Positions 60,101 to 64,000 of a DNA stretch of 64,000 nucleotides are shown in pieces. The stretch covers positions 5,295,733-5,359,732 of the forward strand of contig OZ037772.1 of the NCBI GenBank assembly GCA_964035545.1. Direction: 5' to 3'. The stretch comes from Bugula neritina (Eukaryota > Bryozoa > Gymnolaemata > Cheilostomatida > Bugulidae). Position 1 is the stretch's first letter; each line of letters begins with the position of its first letter. Both the position numbers and the translations under genes were made by a program. The notes under the pieces were generated by a model. The model had not been told where the DNA came from, ran no database searches, and saw only the letters and a program-made list of their open reading frames with translations.

Positions 60101-61332
60101 CAAACACCCATACTTATCTCAACTACATATCTTCCTTCCCCTTGTTCAATGATTCATATTGTGGAATGCCTGTCATGTTCTCAGTGAAAATAACTTCTCA
60201 CAACTGGCAGTTGTAGTAGTAGTAGTATTAGTAGCAGTAGTAGTAGTAGTAGTAGTCGTAGTAGTAGCAGTAGTAACAGCAGCAGTAGTAGTAGTAGCAG
60301 TAGTAGTAGCAGTAGTAGTAGCAGTAATAGTAGTAGTAGTAGTATCAGTAGTAGTTGTAGTAGTAGTAATAGTCGTAGTAGTAGCAGTAGTAGCAGCAGC
60401 AGTAGTAGTAGTAGTAGTAGCAGTAGCAGCAGCAGCAGTAGTAATGGTAGTAGCCAGGGTAGGGGTAATTATAATTTGTAATTGTAATTGGTTGTAATTT
60501 ATTAAATTTTTCAAGTAGTTGAATGTCATTTGTAATTGATGTATAAAAATGTAATTGTAAATAATTACATATCTAATGTAATCGATTTTTACGATTACTT
60601 TATAATTACATGTCAATTACTTCAAATTTTTAAATTTTATAAACTTCATGTTTTTTCTACCATGCCTACTGCTAAATAACAAGTTCAGACTAAGTTAGTG
60701 TGGTATAGTATCACTGTTGAGAACAATGAAGGTTCACCGCTATCAAAATTGTCCCTGGTGGTTGGACCCTAGAAGTGAGATTGCATAACTTCCGTCTATC
60801 CCTTGTGAGAACAAAAGTAATTGTAATTGTAATTAATTACATTATTTTTTAACTGTAATTATAATTGTAATTGACAAATTTTCATGTAATTGTAATTAAT
60901 TACATTCACAAGTAATTGACCCCAACCCTGGTAGCAGCAGTATAAATAGTAGTAGTAGTAGCAGTGGTAGTAGTAGCAGTAGTAGTAATAGTTGTAGTAG
61001 CAGCAGCACTAATAGTAGTAGTGGTAGCAGCGCTGTTAGTAGTAGCAGTAGTAGGTTTTACTGCCAGTGGTAGTAATAACCTGGAAAGTGATTGACTTTC
61101 AGTGACTAATCACCTTCATCTTTATGACTTCTTATGCCGGAATTAATATATTTGATACTCTTGTCGTTTTCAGATTTGGGAGGCAAAGTTTGACAATCGT
61201 CTGGGTCTGGACTACTCGGAGCTGCTGAAGGCCGGGTCGTACCTGACGGCCGGCGCCATCTTGATCAGCAAGCCGAGTAACTACAACAAGACGTTCCAGA
61301 CGTCCCTGGAGAAGGGCCACCATGAGCTGTAA
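57104..61332 (+). CDS. DDAH-family (dimethylarginine dimethylaminohydrolase-like) protein lacking key catalytic residues
   Basis: Exons 57104-57388, 58585-58687, 58994-59190, 59756-59884 and 61174-61332; 873 nt, 290 residues (human DDAH1 285). Family marks: R-Q-H-D-E-Y-V-D-V-L-R-R-L-G, L-P-P-D-E-R-H-P-E-C-V-F-V-A-D-V-A-V-V, G-T-D-V-L-F-T-G, R-H-L-Q-Q-V-M-S-V-A-G-P and L-T-A-G-A-I-L-I-S-K near the end. DDAH hydrolyses asymmetric dimethylarginine using a Cys-His-Glu set. Here the Glu-Asp pair after C-V-F-V is Ala73-Asp74, and the conserved Cys pair in L-T-C-C is Ala264-Gly265. His169 is kept. The arginines that bind substrate in human also seem changed. All exons are open and well spliced, so it is probably a maintained pseudo-enzyme. 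Exons 3-5 are much richer in G and C at third positions than exons 1-2. Confidence 0.9.
60195..60454. repeat. AGT trinucleotide array
   Basis: An imperfect AGT/AGC run in the last DDAH-like intron. It resumes at 60931-61065 after an inserted element. It generates open frames of Val or Thr repeats that are not genes. Confidence 0.9.
60455..60930. mobile_element. hAT-like MITE inserted in the AGT array
   Basis: Ends CAGGGTAGGGGTAATTATAA and, in reverse complement, CAGGGTTGGGGTCAATTACT. The interior is rich in TAATTGTAATTG. The eight bases at each side are GTAGTAGC and GTAGCAGC, compatible with an 8-bp target duplication, though the repetitive target weakens that evidence. Confidence 0.7.
60931..61065. 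repeat. Continuation of the AGT trinucleotide array
   Basis: AGT/AGC units with AAT and GGT changes, continuing the array cut by the hAT-like element and ending about 110 bases before the last exon of the DDAH-like gene. Confidence 0.85.
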
Positions 61333-62616
61333 ACAGGGGGAGGAGCTAAACTAGTCCTATATCAGTAACCTTTAGGAGACTGCCATTCCAACCACTCAAT
61401 AATCTACTGCTCTGCCTCTCTGGGTACTAGAGAAATCTCACTTAGTAATTGTCTTCTATTCGCTTTTTTAATGGTGGTTGTCCTCTCTTGCATCAAGCTT
61501 ATTGCTGTTGCCGTGGTAACCAGTTCTAATTGACCAAATTCAGTAACCATGGTGATGCAAGGTACATAGACTCGTATTAGTGCTGATTCTTTTATTTGTT
61601 TAGTTTTCGTTTAATGGTTTTCAATATTTTTTCAATAGTATGATATTAAACAATCATGATATAGATCGGGCAGTGTTTATGATGTCATATCCTATGCTGT
61701 GTTGGTAAAACTACCTTCACACTAGTGTTGTAATTCTTTTTCTCCGAGATATTCGTTTGTAATATCTCTGCAGATTCCCATATTTGAATGACCACGTTTT
61801 TAGTGGACTTTATCAACACTCTGCATATATTAGATCAACCATGTATACAATTCTTTGCTGTGCTGTGGTGTGGGCCATACTTATGTTTATATACACTAGG
61901 TCATGTGACTTTCATAGTTTTTTTTCTATTATTATACTCTATTGGCTTCTAGTCTACCTTTTAAAGCATACTTAGTAGTGTAGAGAACATATGTCTGTAG
62001 ATGGCCTGTATCTTATAGTAGGTAATAAAATGTCGGTATATTTTTACATTCTTGTCTTTTCATTCTGAAGCTAAACATCCAAGAGTGGAAGTTGTAATGC
62101 ATTTGGATTGTGATTTTTTTTATGTAATCAACTGTGAGGAAATACATGCAATTTATTGTGAAGTTGCTAAAAGCAATTTAGGGCAAGTTTTCCAGTTAAA
62201 TTGAAGACAGTTTTGCCTTGTTGGGTTAGCTCGTGAACTATTCTTTTCACTTGGGGTTAAATTAAGTTGCTGAGCCAAATTGAGTATATCAAACCGCATT
62301 GATCTCTTCAGACATTATAGCATGGCAACCAGCACACCGTAGTTGTAGAGGTCTGTGTGATGTTGAAGTAGTCATGCAATCATTTCAAGTACTCCATTAT
62401 ACTCAACTTAAAGATTATCAGAGGGTAATAAACTCCTAGAGTGCCTCGCAACAATAGCTTTATTACCTGCAGGATCCTATTAGGTTTATTACATTCATAT
62501 CTGATGCACAACTGACCCCATTGCATCTACTTTATTAGCTTTACAAGTAGCAAATGTCCCTCCTTTATCAGCTGGAATTGCCTCACTGAGGGTGGCTAAA
62601 TTTGTAGGCCGGCATT
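61333..62616. other. 3' untranslated region of the DDAH-like gene and following spacer
   Basis: No gene supported. An AATAAA at 62024-62029 is the likeliest poly(A) signal, giving a 3' UTR of about 700 bases. Confidence 0.45.
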
Positions 62617-62825
62617 AAACACTGGGTGGTCTTGAAACACTGGGTGGTATTTGTAACACTTGGTGGTCTTTGTAACACTGGGTGGTCTTTGAAACACTGA
62701 GTGGTCTTTGTAACACTGGGTGGTCTTTGTAACACTGGTTAGTCTTTGTAACACTTGGTGGCCTTTGAAACACTTGGTGGTCTTTGTAACACTCGGTAGT
62801 CTGTGAAACACTGGGTGGTCTGTGA
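62617..62825. repeat. 17-18-bp tandem repeat AACACTGGGTGGTCTTTG
   Basis: About twelve units of AACACTGGGTGGTCTTTG with small changes. It gives open frames on the minus strand that I do not treat as coding. Confidence 0.9.
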
Positions 62826-63165
62826 ATTAGGGAGCCATCATCTACAAGGTGGTCGTTATACACACCACTGGGTAACTAATAGCTGTTGTGTAGTCCAAGT
62901 GCCCTTCTATAGCTTCACAGAACTTTCCAGAAGGTAAGTAGTAGCAAGATGGTTGTAACATTTGGACAATACTTTGGAAAATTAGGAAATTTTATGGTGA
63001 TCCAGGAAAATTTATAGATTAGAAATCTTCAAGGTTCATTTATCCATCCTTTACTAACTAATAATATAGTCGAAACTGCATGCTGTATAATTATTTTGAG
63101 CTAGCCAAAATACGTTATCCTTAAATGTTATATTCACTTATGATTGGAGTATATATTACTTCCTA

Positions 63166-63500
63166 TGACAGTATATTACTCATTGTGACAATATAAATGA
63201 CCTTTTGTGGCAATATATTACTCCTTCTGCCAATATATTACACTTGCTGTGACAATATATTACACTTGCTGTGACAATATATTACACTTGCTGTGACAAT
63301 ATATTACACTTGCTGTGACAATATATTACACTTGCTGTGACAATATATTACACTTGCTGTGACAATATATTACACTTGCTGTGACAATATATTACACTTG
63401 CTGTGACAATATATTACACTTGCTGTGACAATATATTACACTTGCTGTGACAATATATTACACTTGCTGTGACAATATAAATTAGTTGCTGTGACAATGC
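63166..63500. repeat. 22-bp tandem array
   Basis: About eleven near-identical units of TTGCTGTGACAATATATTAC plus AC at 63243-63480, with decayed units on both sides. Confidence 0.95.
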
Positions 63501-64000
63501 ATTACTCCACTTCAGGCTTGCAATGATTAAAGAGACTATACATGTACATCTAATTTGTTGGCTATAAGTTTGCATGGGTATACGTACCTATCTTTGAAAA
63601 GTGTCTGCCCAGAAAAAACTTAGTCTTCATGTATGTCTTCGGAGTTCATCATTGCAAATAGTGCTGCTCAGTTATAAAATATAAAATAATTGCCCCCACC
63701 GGGATTCGAGCCACAGACCTCCGGCTTGCAAGCAGGTACGCTAACCCATTACGCTACACATACGCTTCGGAATTCCAAACATTATAATTATTTGACCAAA
63801 ATAGTGAAATGTTTTCTAAGAATAAAGTTCCTAATTCTGTAATAAGTGGATATGCTTTATTCAGTAATAAAATCCTTTAGGACATGTAAAAACTGGTTCA
63901 TTCAAAGAAACACTTTTAAACAATCTTGGGGTCGAATTTCAGCTTCTAATAAATGTGGCAATGTTATAAGTAATTTATATATACGGATATGTTGGCAACG
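63501..64000. other. Terminal spacer
   Basis: Apart from the tRNA-like sequence at 63689-63772, I see nothing supported here. Confidence 0.4.
63689..63772 (-). other. tRNA-like sequence sharing the GCTTGCAAGCC arm
   Basis: On the minus strand: TGTAGCGTAATGGGTTAGCG, then CTGCTTGCAAGCCGG and GGCTCGAATCCCGG. A and B boxes are recognisable, but the T stem mispairs and the anticodon loop is again six bases. It resembles the 8801-8873 sequence. Confidence 0.45.

Noticed and set aside
60159-60616. Poly-Val and poly-Thr open frames
   Set aside because: Produced by the AGT array and its reverse strand; the array is intronic and imperfect.
62596-62863. Minus-strand open frames with K-T-T-Q-C-Y-K-D repeats
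   Set aside because: They derive from the 17-18-bp AACACTGGGTGG tandem repeat.

Overview
The window is nuclear DNA of an invertebrate animal. Genes are split into many short exons with GT-AG introns, intron phases run cleanly from exon to exon, and introns and spacers are AT-rich and full of minisatellites, tRNA-derived SINEs and short inverted-repeat elements. A LEV-9-like WAP plus CCP protein, a type I KDEL-ended POFUT1 and a full-length neuropathy target esterase fit a protostome, perhaps a spiralian. The species cannot be fixed from the sequence alone. All exon models were built by hand from splice signals, phase continuity and family resemblance.

Layout. (1) About 2.6-12.2 kb, plus strand: a secreted protein with one WAP-type domain and eight CCP/sushi domains, the layout of nematode LEV-9; its 5' end was not found. 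(2) 13.5-21.3 kb, minus strand: a complete POFUT1 of 383 codons in 8 exons, from signal peptide to a C-terminal KDEL. It converges with gene 1, and the 3' ends probably overlap near 13.0-13.1 kb. (3) 24.6-28.5 kb, plus strand: a 913-residue protein with a degenerate SGNH/GDSL-like N-terminal domain, a long charged helix and an acidic tail. (4) 33.7-54.7 kb, minus strand: PNPLA6 (neuropathy target esterase), about 1195 residues in 27 exons plus one alternative exon, with a transmembrane segment, three cyclic-nucleotide-binding-like domains and a patatin domain. (5) 57.1-61.3 kb, plus strand: a DDAH-family protein of 290 residues that has lost key catalytic residues. The remaining spacers hold repeats and no supported gene.

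The most interesting points are: a pair of 117-nt, phase-identical exons in PNPLA6 that both encode the segment around the catalytic aspartate, which suggests mutually exclusive splicing of the active site; a DDAH homologue lacking the nucleophilic cysteine and the active-site glutamate; a repeated tendency of intronic minisatellites to sit against exon borders, in three cases with the splice signal inside the repeated unit; a 51-nt in-frame exon in the last CCP domain that repeats the second-cysteine strand; a probable catalytically dead SGNH domain fused to a charged helix; a tRNA-headed SINE family with two different heads and one perfect 17-bp target duplication; and several nested short transposons.

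The five genes share no obvious pathway. The cluster looks like ordinary animal gene order rather than an operon.
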